Positions 56,551 to 64,000 of a stretch of 64,000 bases of DNA are shown here, piece after piece. Where the stretch lies: contig NZ_PVBT01000008.1 in assembly GCF_002980555.1 (NCBI RefSeq), forward strand, positions 1 to 64,000. The letters run 5' to 3'. The number at the start of each line of letters is the position of its first letter. The stretch's first letter is position 1. The DNA is from Phyllobacterium myrsinacearum. GTDB lineage: Bacteria > Pseudomonadota > Alphaproteobacteria > Rhizobiales > Rhizobiaceae. The translations under genes and the position numbers were made by a program. The notes below the pieces were generated by a model. That model had not been told where the DNA came from, searched no databases, and saw nothing but the letters and a program-made list of their open reading frames with translations.

Positions 56551-57591
56551 TCAGATGCCGCTGCCCGTCACCTTCCGGCTGACCGCCGGAACAACGGCCA
56601 CAGGCGCTTCGGCGCCGGTCTGTTTGAGATAATCGCTATAGGTTGTGCAGCGCACGTCGGGCTTCGTGCACACATCGGATGTGAAGCGTTCCAGTGCCCG
56701 CCAATAGGCATCGCCGTTCATCAGCGTAAAATGAATGCCGATCTGGAAAGGAATGCGCTCACCCTTGTACTGGCGCTCGAAAGCGCCCTTGAACGCGTCA
56801 TAGGCACGGTTTTCAAATTCGTTGAGGTGATCCGCCCGTTCGAAGCCGCCGGAGTGGCGCACGAACATGTTATAGTCCATCGCCACGACCGGGCGGTGTT
56901 CCGGGCCTTCGCTGATGGTCGGCAGCGCGAACTGATAGAGCCCGGCCGCATGGACCGGCAGTGCCGGACCCTTGGAAACGCTGCTGGCGTCAAAGGCATA
57001 CCCCAAGTCTTTCAATGCCGACAGCAGGGCGGGGCTGGCCGAGAGATATGGTGCACGGAAACCGCGCACCTCCGTATCGACAAAGGCTTTCCAGCCCTCC
57101 GGCTCCGGATCGCTGCCATATTTTGCCCAGGCCGTGCGCAGCACCTGCTTGTAGGTGGTGAATTCCCTGATCCAGTCCGCCTTGGTCCATGTGCGTCCGT
57201 CAAAATGGCCGCAGGCGTGGCTGGCAATTTCATTGCCTTCGTTGCGCGCCCGCCAGATATTATCGAGCCGTTTGGCAATATCGGCCTTCGATGCCGCATA
57301 ACCAATGTTGGAGCGGCCATTGGATTCGCCCGGAGCCTGATAGGATTTGCGGTCGGCCCGGTCGATCAGAAAGACGCAGGAGAGAAAATAGGTGAATTTG
57401 GCATTGGAGCGCTCGGCGAGCGCCCGGCTGCGTTCCCACAGGGCATTGCTGCCCGAATTGTCGAAGGAAATCAGCACGTACTGCGGCTTGCTGCCAATGG
57501 AACCGCGCAGCTCCGGGCTTTCGCTGGCAAAGGCTGGCATGCATGCCGTGAAGGCAAGGGACGCGGCAAGGGCACAAGAAATCAGACGCAT
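56551..57591 (-). CDS. Polysaccharide deacetylase-family protein, secreted
   Basis: 346 residues with a signal peptide (cleavage near AFASE). The NodB-like fold shows the HxxxH metal motif (ASHACGHFDG) and RGFRAPYL. The first catalytic motif, normally TFDDG, reads ISFDNSGS, so the second Asp, a usual metal ligand, is Asn. Activity may therefore be changed. The gene converges on bacA; its stop is 21 bases from the bacA stop. Confidence 0.82.
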   Translation of the reverse strand: MRLISCALAASLAFTACMPAFASESPELRGSIGSKPQYVLISFDNSGSNALWERSRALAERSNAKFTYFLSCVFLIDRADRKSYQAPGESNGRSNIGYAASKADIAKRLDNIWRARNEGNEIASHACGHFDGRTWTKADWIREFTTYKQVLRTAWAKYGSDPEPEGWKAFVDTEVRGFRAPYLSASPALLSALKDLGYAFDASSVSKGPALPVHAAGLYQFALPTISEGPEHRPVVAMDYNMFVRHSGGFERADHLNEFENRAYDAFKGAFERQYKGERIPFQIGIHFTLMNGDAYWRALERFTSDVCTKPDVRCTTYSDYLKQTGAEAPVAVVPAVSRKVTGSGI

Positions 57592-57739
57592 AATGCAGGT
57601 ACGACGCTGTCAATGGGATGAACGATTCTCGCTACAGGGGAATTGTGGCGATGATCGGACGCGTCGATCCACCGCAAGCCCCTGTCTTGGAACTGTTCTA
57701 AAGCCGCTGTACTCTCCCGGCAAAACGGGGGAACCGGTC

Positions 57740-58321
57740 ATGCTGGTACTGATTCTGGGTATTGTCGTCTTTCTGGGGATTCATTCGGTTCGCATCGTGG
57801 CACCGCAATGGCGCCTGGACAAGATCGCCGCTTGGGGGGAAACCAAGTGGAAGGGTTTTTACTCCCTCATTTCGTTCCTCGGTCTGGCGCTCATCATCTG
57901 GGGTTATGTGCTCGCACGGCCCTATTCGCTGTTCATTTATGAGCCGCCGGTCTGGCTCAAGCACATCACCCTGCTTCTGATGCTGTTTTCGTTCATCTCG
58001 TTGATGATCTCGAATTTCAGACCGGGAAAACTGAAGCCCATTCTCAAGCATCCCATGCTGATCGCCATCAAAATCTGGGCGCTGGCGCACCTCATGGCCA
58101 ATGGCGATCTGGCATCGCTCGTCCTGTTTCTGTCATTTCTGGCCTGGGCTGTGGTTGACCGCATTTCCATCAAGCGGCAGGAGCGGGCCGGTCTGATGCG
58201 CACGGTGATTGTGCCCGGACCGGTCTCCAACGATATCATGGCCATTGTCGCCGGGGTGGTGCTCTATGCCCTGTTTGTCTGGAAACTGCATGCCTGGCTG
58301 ATCGGGGTATCGCCACTTTAA
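57740..58321 (+). CDS. NnrU family membrane protein
   Basis: 193 residues with about six membrane helices. GGGGGAA stands before the ATG at 57740. The NnrU pattern is present: HSVRIVAPQWR near the N-terminus, GETKWKGFYSLISFLGLALIIWGY, RHPMLIAIKIWALAHLMANGDLASLVLF-like (here KHPML). NnrU is linked to nitric oxide/nitrite reductase expression in denitrifiers, but the exact biochemical role is unsettled. No denitrification genes are in the window. Confidence 0.88.
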   Translation: MLVLILGIVVFLGIHSVRIVAPQWRLDKIAAWGETKWKGFYSLISFLGLALIIWGYVLARPYSLFIYEPPVWLKHITLLLMLFSFISLMISNFRPGKLKPILKHPMLIAIKIWALAHLMANGDLASLVLFLSFLAWAVVDRISIKRQERAGLMRTVIVPGPVSNDIMAIVAGVVLYALFVWKLHAWLIGVSPL

Positions 58322-58474
58322 ACAGCCGGCTGAGGGCTATTTTTCACTTGGCCCTTACATCCCGAGGATTTTCCGACTAAAAGCGCTCTAACTGTGTGCG
58401 CGGAGCGGCGAGGGCTGCTTCGCGCATCTGCAATTCATTTCATCGCAGGCCCTCAAGGGCACCAATGAGGCACT

Positions 58475-59155
58475 ATGACTGACGACGGCTTTTTCCGTGA
58501 GGTAAATGAGGAACTCCGCTCCGACAAGATGCGGGCGTTTTGGAAGCGCTTTGGCGGCCTGCTGATCGGCGCTGCCGTGGCCCTGGTCGTCGGCACGGGT
58601 GTTTTCGCCTTCTATGAATATTGGACGGAAAAGCAGGCGTCGAAATCCGGTGACCAGTTTCTGGCCGCGCTCAATCTTGTCCGTGACGGCAAGAACGATG
58701 AAGCGCTGAAGACGCTGGATGCGCTGGAAAAGACCGGTTATGGCGCCTATCCCGTGCTGGCACGCATGCGCGCTGCCGGTGTGCAGGCGCAAAAAGGCGA
58801 CCCGGCAGCCGCTGTCGCTGCGTTTGACGAGGTTGCGGCGGATGCTTCCGTTCCCCAATCGCTCCGGGATCTGGCAAAACTGCGCGCTGCCCTGCTGCTT
58901 CTCGACACGGGCTCCTATGATGACGTTGCCAAACGTGTCGAATCTCTTTCGTCCGACGGCAATCCGATGCGTCATTCCGCCCGCGAGGCACTTGGCCTTG
59001 CCGCGTGGAAAGCTGGACGTGGCGGCGATGCGGAAAAACTGTTCAAGCAGATCTCCGACGATCAGGCCGCTCCCGCCAATATCCGCCAGTTTGCCGACAC
59101 CATGCTCGACATGCTTCGCAGCACTGGCGCAGCACCCGCTGCTGCAGCCGGTTAA
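58475..59155 (+). CDS. YfgM-like membrane-anchored TPR protein
   Basis: 226 residues. A cytosolic N-terminus ([19 protein letters not shown]) precedes one membrane helix (about 27-47), then a periplasmic TPR-like helical array ([44 protein letters not shown]). This is the YfgM/ancillary SecYEG type; E. coli YfgM helps periplasmic protein folding together with PpiD. It is directly upstream of der, as in many proteobacteria. Confidence 0.88.
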   Translation: MTDDGFFREVNEELRSDKMRAFWKRFGGLLIGAAVALVVGTGVFAFYEYWTEKQASKSGDQFLAALNLVRDGKNDEALKTLDALEKTGYGAYPVLARMRAAGVQAQKGDPAAAVAAFDEVAADASVPQSLRDLAKLRAALLLLDTGSYDDVAKRVESLSSDGNPMRHSAREALGLAAWKAGRGGDAEKLFKQISDDQAAPANIRQFADTMLDMLRSTGAAPAAAAG

Positions 59156-59172
59156 CACAGGAATTTGAGTCT

Positions 59173-60645
59173 TTGAGTTTCACCCTCGCCATTATCGGCC
59201 GTCCGAACGTCGGTAAGTCCACCCTCTTCAACCGGCTTGTCGGCCGCAAGATCGCCCTGGTGGACGACTTGCCGGGCGTTACGCGCGACCGTCGTGTCCA
59301 CGCCGCCAAACTGTACGACCTGAAGTTCGATGTCATCGATACCGCAGGTCTTGAGGAAGTCCCCAGCGATTCCCTGGAGGGCCGCATGCGCGCCCAGACG
59401 GAACTCGCGATTGGCGAGGCCGATCTCATCCTGTTTCTTGTCGACGCCAAGGCCGGAATTACGCCCGCCGACGTAACATTTGCCGATCTCGTGCGCCGTT
59501 CCGGCAAACCGGTCATTCTGGTTGCCAACAAGGCCGAGGCGCGTGGCGCTGAATCCGGCATGTATGATTCCTATCAGCTGGGACTTGGCGAGCCTTGCCC
59601 GATTTCCGCCGAGCACGGTCAGGGTTTTCCCGATCTGCGCGATGCGATCGTCGATATGCTGGGCGAAGAGCGCGTTTTCCCGGATGAGTACGAAACGAAA
59701 GCTCCCGAGAGCGACGCGGTTGCGGTGACCATTCCCGCCGTTGCCGGGCCGAAGGACGATCTGATCGGCGACGATATCGATGATCCGGATGCCGAAGACA
59801 TTCCGGAATATGATTCGAACAAGCCGCTCCGCATCGCCATCGTCGGGCGCCCGAATGCGGGTAAATCGACACTGGTTAACACGATGCTCGGCGAGGACCG
59901 GCTGCTGACGGGGCCGGAAGCCGGCATCACGCGCGATTCCATTTCCGTCGACTGGGAGTGGAACGGCCGCAAGATCAAGCTGTTCGATACCGCCGGACTG
60001 CGCCGTAAATCCCGCGTCCAGGGTAAACTGGAAAAATTGTCGGTGGGCGATGCGCTGCGGGCCATTCGCTTTGCCGAAGTGGTCATCATCGTGCTTGATG
60101 CGACGATCCCCTTCGAAAAGCAGGATTTGCAGATCGCCGACCTGATCATCCGCGAGGGCCGCGCTCCGATCATCGCTTTCAACAAATGGGATCTGGTTGA
60201 AAACCGCCAGATGGTGCTGGCGGACCTGCGCGAAAAGACCGAACGCCTGCTGCCGCAGATTCGCGGTATCCGCGCCGTTCCGATCTCGGGCGAACGCAAC
60301 CAGGGCATCGACAAGCTGATGGCTGCCGTTGCCACCACGGACGAGGTTTGGAACCGCCGTATTTCCACCGGCCGCCTGAACCGCTGGATGGAAGGTGTGA
60401 CGACGCATCATCCGCCGCCCGCCGTTGCCGGCCGGCGCCTTAAAATCAAATACATCACGCAGGTCAAAACCCGCCCGCCGGGCTTTGTCATCTCCTGCTC
60501 GCGGCCGGAAGCGTTCCCGACCTCCTATGTGCGCTATCTGACAAACGGGCTGCGCGAGACGTTCGATATGCCGGGCGTTCCCCTGCGATTGGTTCTGCGC
60601 ACCTCGGACAATCCGTTTGCCGGACGGGCAAAGAAGAAGCGTTAA
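59173..60645 (+). CDS. der: Ribosome-assembly GTPase Der (EngA)
   Basis: 490 residues with two tandem GTPase domains: first P-loop GRPNVGKST with DTAGLEE and NKAE; second GRPNAGKST with [16 protein letters not shown] and NKWD. A C-terminal KH-like domain follows. Der is essential for 50S subunit assembly. The start is the TTG at 59173 (AGGAA upstream), which gives the family N-terminus [15 protein letters not shown]; the frame upstream overlaps the TPR gene. An acidic linker joins the two G domains. It ends with a strong terminator. Confidence 0.96.
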   Translation: MSFTLAIIGRPNVGKSTLFNRLVGRKIALVDDLPGVTRDRRVHAAKLYDLKFDVIDTAGLEEVPSDSLEGRMRAQTELAIGEADLILFLVDAKAGITPADVTFADLVRRSGKPVILVANKAEARGAESGMYDSYQLGLGEPCPISAEHGQGFPDLRDAIVDMLGEERVFPDEYETKAPESDAVAVTIPAVAGPKDDLIGDDIDDPDAEDIPEYDSNKPLRIAIVGRPNAGKSTLVNTMLGEDRLLTGPEAGITRDSISVDWEWNGRKIKLFDTAGLRRKSRVQGKLEKLSVGDALRAIRFAEVVIIVLDATIPFEKQDLQIADLIIREGRAPIIAFNKWDLVENRQMVLADLREKTERLLPQIRGIRAVPISGERNQGIDKLMAAVATTDEVWNRRISTGRLNRWMEGVTTHHPPPAVAGRRLKIKYITQVKTRPPGFVISCSRPEAFPTSYVRYLTNGLRETFDMPGVPLRLVLRTSDNPFAGRAKKKR

Positions 60646-60668
60646 CCTGTTTTTCGATAACAAATCCT

Positions 60669-60705
60669 GCCGCCCCCGTGCCTTGCACGGGGGCGGCTTG
60701 CTTTT
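60669..60705 (+). terminator. Rho-independent terminator of der
   Basis: A 13 bp perfect GC-rich stem (GCCGCCCCCGTGC/GCACGGGGGCGGC) with loop CTT, followed by TTGCTTTT, 23 bases after the der stop. Confidence 0.85.
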
Positions 60706-60822
60706 GCGCAGGTCCGTGAAACACAACCGGCTAGGTTCTTTTGCGAGGGCCGTTAACTCTCCATCAAGGTTAATGCTTCATTTTTGCAACCAGTATTGTG
60801 CGGTTGTGAGTGGGGTATCGGC

Positions 60823-62013
60823 GTGCGTTTCTTTGAGTTTTCTAGGGCATTGAAGCCCCGGCGAAAGAATCGGACAAACAGGAATTTTATCGGTCCGGTG
60901 ATTATCGGCACGGCCATCTATCTGTTCTCGCCCACGATTGTCGCTTATCAGGACATGGCCAGCATGCTGTCGGGTGCCGAATCCGGCAAGGGCCGCTGGA
61001 CTGCCTATCTTGAAAAGTCACCCGCCGGCTCCATCCAGAAAGCCAATATGTCCCTTGTCGATGACAAGGCCATCACATCGAGCATTCCCGCCAGCGGCAT
61101 CGACGCTCCCGGTATCGGTCCGATCGTCGTCAACGGCACCCGGAAATCCCCCGATGCGACACCCGATGAAGACCGCATCAACCGGGCGGAGAAGCAGGGG
61201 CGCATCGTTACCATCAGCAAGAAGGCGCCGCCCAAGGCCTTCAGCGCCGGTTCGATCCTGCAGCGTTCGAGCATGCTGATCCGCCCGACCCATGGTGTTG
61301 AAGTCGAAATGGCCTTTGCCAAGCCGAAGATCGCCGGCAAGGAAATCCAGATCGCTCTGGCGTTTCATAACCGCGCACCGGCCAAGGCCGATCCGCAAGT
61401 CTCGCCCATGCTCGCCAGCCTGATCACCAACAACACGCCTGACGTCCTGGCATTGGGTTACGCACCGGCTGAACCGGACTACGCGAAAACCTCGCCTTTC
61501 GACAACATCCTCAATGAACCAAAGCAGCCCGGGCGATTCGTTCCGCAGCTGGGGGCTGGCGATCATGCCTGGCTGGCATCGCCGCTGCCGCCGGTTGTTT
61601 TCACCAAGGAAGAACAGAAATGCCTGGCGACGGGCATTTATTTTGAGGCGAGAAGCGAAAGCCTGAAGGGCCAAGCCGCCGTTGCACAGGTCATCCTCAA
61701 CCGCGTCCGCAACCCGGCCTATCCGAAAACCATCTGCGGTGTCGTCTACCAGAACGACGACTGGATTAACCGCTGCCAGTTCTCCTTCGCCTGTGAAGGA
61801 CGCAAGCTGGTTGTGACAGAGCCGAAATACTGGAAAATGGCACAGGAGATCGCCATGGCTGTCACATCGGGGCGCATCTTCCTGCCCGAGGTCGGCTCGG
61901 CCACCCACTATCACGCAGTCTATGTCCGGCCAAACTGGGCCCACACCATGAAACGCGTCGACAAGATCGGCCAGCACGTTTTCTACCGCACCTATGGCGG
62001 TGGTTGGATTTGA
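60823..62013 (+). CDS. Cell wall hydrolase, SleB/CwlJ family
   Basis: 396 residues from the GTG at 60823 (TGGGG upstream; other starts are possible). A basic N-terminus (KPRRKNRTNR) precedes one membrane helix (about 25-42), so the enzyme faces the periplasm. The C-terminal hydrolase domain has LATGIYFEARSESLKGQAAVAQVILNR with the catalytic Glu, NPAYPKTICGVVYQN, and CQFSFACEG, then HYHAVYVRPNWA. In non-sporulating alphaproteobacteria these are peptidoglycan hydrolases or lytic transglycosylase-like enzymes for growth or division. Confidence 0.9.
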   Translation: MRFFEFSRALKPRRKNRTNRNFIGPVIIGTAIYLFSPTIVAYQDMASMLSGAESGKGRWTAYLEKSPAGSIQKANMSLVDDKAITSSIPASGIDAPGIGPIVVNGTRKSPDATPDEDRINRAEKQGRIVTISKKAPPKAFSAGSILQRSSMLIRPTHGVEVEMAFAKPKIAGKEIQIALAFHNRAPAKADPQVSPMLASLITNNTPDVLALGYAPAEPDYAKTSPFDNILNEPKQPGRFVPQLGAGDHAWLASPLPPVVFTKEEQKCLATGIYFEARSESLKGQAAVAQVILNRVRNPAYPKTICGVVYQNDDWINRCQFSFACEGRKLVVTEPKYWKMAQEIAMAVTSGRIFLPEVGSATHYHAVYVRPNWAHTMKRVDKIGQHVFYRTYGGGWI

Positions 62014-62019
62014 TGCCAC

Positions 62020-62047
62020 TTGGAAGATGAGCGAAAACTGCTATATT
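62020..62047 (+). promoter_or_regulatory. Sigma-70-type promoter of a small RNA
   Basis: TTGGAA (62020-62025), 16 bases, TATATT (62042-62047). Both boxes are close to consensus. Transcription would start near 62054, just before a stem-loop and terminator. Confidence 0.5.
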
Positions 62048-62053
62048 GTTCTT

Positions 62054-62143
62054 GGAGTGAGGGACAGGCTCTCGCCCATCCCTCCTTCCTGATTATGTGA
62101 ATTGAACCCGGATTGTCAGCGACCAACTGGTCCGGGTTCTTTT
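62054..62143 (+). ncRNA. Candidate small RNA between sleB-type gene and atpI
   Basis: About 90 nt with all parts of a small RNA gene. It has a promoter at 62020-62047, a first hairpin (GAGGGA 62059-62064 pairing TCCCTC 62079-62084), then an unpaired pyrimidine stretch (CTTCCTG) and a terminator hairpin (AACCCGGA/TCCGGGTT, 62105-62138) with CTTTTC. Nothing protein-coding is seen. The CCCTCCTTCC stretch is complementary to Shine-Dalgarno sequences, as in several rhizobial trans-acting sRNAs. I cannot assign it to a named family. Confidence 0.5.
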
Positions 62144-62198
62144 CAATATCAGGGTGATGCTAAGCGGTAGACGCCACATAGCTCACCTCCAAGTTTGA

Positions 62199-62266
62199 GA
62201 GCAAGGCCATTGCCCATGGTCGGGAGGCCCATCGTCCCGATACACCGGTTGGCTCGGTGTTTTCTG
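62199..62266 (+). ncRNA. Second structured RNA candidate with terminator
   Basis: Hairpins GGCCAT/ATGGTC (62205-62221) and TCGGGA/TCCCGA (62220-62240) precede a terminator-like hairpin ACACCG/CGGTGT (62242-62260) with TTTCT. No promoter could be picked. Both this and the RNA at 62054 show GCCCATC at their loops. It could be a second sRNA or a 3' structure. Low confidence. Confidence 0.3.
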
Positions 62267-62529
62267 CTTCGCTCCCAAAACTTCATGTTTGTTCGCAGCA
62301 TTATTTATTGTTTGGTTCGTTCTGCGCCGCAAGAAACGCAGGGTTGCGTCGCGGCGTATTTGGCCATGGAAAGCTGTGTTGCGATGATGCTGGAATGCGT
62401 CCGAACCTCGGCCTCATCCACAGGATTCGCGGAAGATTCTTGCCCCCAGAGGTGAGACATAAAGTCATATTTACCTAAGGTATTGAAATTTCCCGCGAAA
62501 ATTACCCTTGAGACTCCTGCTTCTGCGCC
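62267..62529. other. Intergenic stretch before the atp promoter, no gene seen
   Basis: About 260 bases with no ORF that has a ribosome binding site and no clear hairpin. Base composition is close to that of the genes. Together with the RNA candidates it makes a 600 bp gap between the SleB-type gene and atpI. Confidence 0.4.
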
Positions 62530-62558
62530 TTGACTAGCGCGGATCGTAACAATATGTT
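62530..62558 (+). promoter_or_regulatory. Likely promoter of the atpI-atpB-atpE operon
   Basis: TTGACT (62530-62535), 17 bases, TATGTT (62553-62558). Transcription would start near 62565, about 50 bases before the atpI start. Confidence 0.5.
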
Positions 62559-62615
62559 GCGCGCGACTTCGAAGCGGGGGTGAAGCCTCGCATTTAGCGT
62601 GTAAAGGACATGCCA

Positions 62616-63026
62616 TTGGCCACGGGGAACGAGCCCGATCAGTCAGGTTCTGTCGGTAATACGCCGGATGCCGGAAAGCCGCTGACTTCGGTCGAACTGG
62701 AAAATCGCCGCCGCGATCTGGAAGCAAAACTTGCTTCAAAGGGTGTTGGCCGGAAGACCGGTTCGAAAGACGAGGGGACGGGGACCGCCTCCGGTGTCGC
62801 GCAGGCCATGAAACTGTCGAGCGAGTTTATCGCCGGCGTTCTGGTTGGTGCGGGGTTGGGCTGGTTAGCTGACCGATTTTTAGGTACTTCACCCTGGGGG
62901 CTGATCATTCTGCTCCTCCTGGGGTTTTGTGCCGGAACGCTGAATATCCTGCGCTCTGCAGGACATGTGGCGGAGAACCGCGGATTTGAGCTCGACAAGA
63001 GCGATGACCGCGAGAAACCGGAATAA
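62616..63026 (+). CDS. atpI: ATP synthase protein I (AtpI/AtpZ)
   Basis: 136 residues from the TTG at 62616, which stands seven bases after AAAGGA; the ATG at 62610 is in frame but too near that site. A polar acidic N-terminus with basic clusters is followed by two membrane helices ([42 protein letters not shown]). This is the accessory AtpI/AtpZ protein that helps assembly of the c-ring. It is the first gene of the F0 operon. Confidence 0.9.
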   Translation: MATGNEPDQSGSVGNTPDAGKPLTSVELENRRRDLEAKLASKGVGRKTGSKDEGTGTASGVAQAMKLSSEFIAGVLVGAGLGWLADRFLGTSPWGLIILLLLGFCAGTLNILRSAGHVAENRGFELDKSDDREKPE

Positions 63027-63061
63027 GCCTGCGGGCATGGAACGATATAGACGAGGTTAGC

Positions 63062-63814
63062 GTGGCCAACGATCCGATCCATCAATTCCAGATTGCACGA
63101 TGGATTCCCATTGATGTCGGTGGAATTGACCTGTCCTTCACCAATTCGTCCTTCTTCATGGTGGCGACGGTTGCGGTTGCTTCGGCGTTTCTCTACCTCA
63201 CTTCTTCCAATCGCGGCCTGATCCCGACCCGTCTGCAATCGGTTTCCGAGATGGCTTATGAGTTCGTGGCTTCGACGCTGCGCGATTCGGCTGGAACGGC
63301 TGGGATGAGGTTCTTCCCGTTCGTTTTCTCGCTCTTCATGTTCGTGCTGACAGCCAATGTGCTCGGTCTGTTTCCCTATTTCTACACGGTCACCAGCCAG
63401 ATCATCGTGACGTTCGCGCTCGCGATCCTCGTTATCGGCACGGTCCTCGTCTATGGTTTCGCCAAGCACGGCTTCAAGTTCCTTGGTGTTTTCGTGCCGT
63501 CAGGCGTGCCGGCCGCGTTGCTTCTGCTCGTGGTGCCGATCGAAATCATCTCCTTCCTTTCACGCCCGATCAGCCTTTCAGTTCGTCTTTTCGCCAACAT
63601 GCTTGCTGGCCACATCACGCTGAAAGTGTTTGCGGGCTTCGTGGTGTCGCTGGGTAGCCTGGGTGCACTCGGCATTGGCGGCGCAATCCTGCCGCTGATC
63701 ATGACTGTCGCGATTACCGGTCTCGAATTTCTGGTGGCTTTCCTGCAGGCCTACGTCTTCACCGTGCTGGCATGCATGTACCTGAATGACGCAGTGCATC
63801 CTGGCGGTCACTAA
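63062..63814 (+). CDS. atpB: F0F1 ATP synthase subunit a
   Basis: 250 residues from a GTG (GAGG upstream). Subunit a forms the proton half-channels next to the c-ring. The essential Arg is in [21 protein letters not shown], and the last helix is [26 protein letters not shown]. It is the second gene of the operon, 35 bases after atpI. Confidence 0.97.
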   Translation: MANDPIHQFQIARWIPIDVGGIDLSFTNSSFFMVATVAVASAFLYLTSSNRGLIPTRLQSVSEMAYEFVASTLRDSAGTAGMRFFPFVFSLFMFVLTANVLGLFPYFYTVTSQIIVTFALAILVIGTVLVYGFAKHGFKFLGVFVPSGVPAALLLLVVPIEIISFLSRPISLSVRLFANMLAGHITLKVFAGFVVSLGSLGALGIGGAILPLIMTVAITGLEFLVAFLQAYVFTVLACMYLNDAVHPGGH

Positions 63815-63828
63815 GAAAAAACTTCGCC

Positions 63829-63842
63829 GGCGGGCCTCCGCC
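63829..63842 (+). promoter_or_regulatory. Small stem-loop before atpE
   Basis: GGCGG-GCCT-CCGCC, a five-base-pair hairpin in the 72 bp gap between atpB and atpE. It could help raise the translation or stability of the atpE part, since subunit c is needed in many copies. No U-tract. Confidence 0.3.
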
Positions 63843-63886
63843 AAACGCAATCTATCAATAACCTATTCTATCCAAAGGAGTTTAAC

Positions 63887-64000
63887 ATGGATCCCGTAGC
63901 AGCAAAGTACATCGGTGCAGGTCTCGCTTGTTTTGGTATGGCCGGAACGGCCCTCGGCCTCGGCAACATTTTCGGCAGCTACCTCTCCGGTGCATTGCGC
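63887..64000 (+). CDS. atpE: F0F1 ATP synthase subunit c, N-terminal part
   Basis: The first 38 codons are present; the gene runs off the right edge. The ATG at 63887 has AAAGGAG six bases upstream. The sequence shows the first helix with the Gly-rich packing motif (AGTALGLGNIFGSYLSGALR). The carboxylate-bearing second helix is not in the window. It continues the atpI-atpB operon. Confidence 0.95.
   Translation, partial: MDPVAAKYIGAGLACFGMAGTALGLGNIFGSYLSGALR

Noticed and set aside
62305-62739. Reverse-strand open frame overlapping the atpI start
   Set aside because: No ribosome binding site, no family features, and it overlaps the atp promoter and coding start.

Overview
The window is a 64 kb chromosomal segment with about 60 genes. 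It comes from an alphaproteobacterium of the order Hyphomicrobiales, most likely the Brucella/Ochrobactrum/Phyllobacterium branch. The evidence is inference from gene content: a BacA/SbmA peptide transporter near der and atpI-atpB-atpE, a PAN-domain alpha-2-macroglobulin beside PBP1C, an RcnB-like protein, GcvA- and CrgA-type LysR regulators, and frequent GTG/TTG starts. The sequence alone does not name a species. I see no rRNA, tRNA, CRISPR array, prophage or complete insertion sequence.

0-13 kb: the tail of an autotransporter, a small reverse-strand ORF, a LysR regulator, then the alpha-2-macroglobulin/PBP1C pair (periplasmic protease trap plus peptidoglycan synthase). Next come, mostly on the minus strand, an RcnB-like periplasmic protein, D-amino acid dehydrogenase, a cold-shock protein and four tiny conserved-looking proteins with good ribosome binding sites. 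13-22 kb: a LysR/NAD(P)-oxidoreductase divergent pair, Ppx/GppA phosphatase with rlmE, an MFS exporter, a Tat-exported metallo-beta-lactamase-fold enzyme, a ClC-type H+/Cl- exchanger and an LprI-like protein.

22-34 kb: guaB and guaA lie 9 kb apart. Between them are a DinB-fold protein, an epimerase/LysR pair, a MAPEG protein, OxyR/KatA, RsmB, TspO, an MTA/SAH-nucleosidase-like protein and a HicAB toxin-antitoxin locus whose toxin gene carries a frameshifting internal deletion. 34-43 kb: a PadR/DUF1048/serine-hydrolase cassette, a small unknown gene, a hybrid histidine kinase divergent from a LuxR-type response regulator, a LysE exporter, and a complete subtilisin-type autotransporter preceded by two identical-geometry palindromes (TACGGC-N4-GCCGTA).

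43-53 kb: four successive pairs, each a redox or PLP enzyme beside its own regulator from a different family (AraC/SDR, LysR/MDR, TetR/flavodoxin-fold oxidoreductase, MarR/cysteine-synthase-like), plus a LigT-like protein and an OmpR-type two-component system. A 266 bp element with 32 bp terminal inverted repeats (MITE-like) follows. 53-64 kb: a phospholipid-methyltransferase-like protein, a YbfB-type MFS protein, BacA, a polysaccharide deacetylase, NnrU, a YfgM-like TPR protein, Der, a SleB-type cell wall hydrolase, a likely small RNA with promoter and terminator, and the start of the F0 ATP synthase operon, which runs off the right edge.

The strongest unexplained signals are the paired palindromes before the autotransporter, the hicA deletion that puts its 5' end in frame with hicB, the MITE-like element, and the small RNA candidate(s) before atpI.
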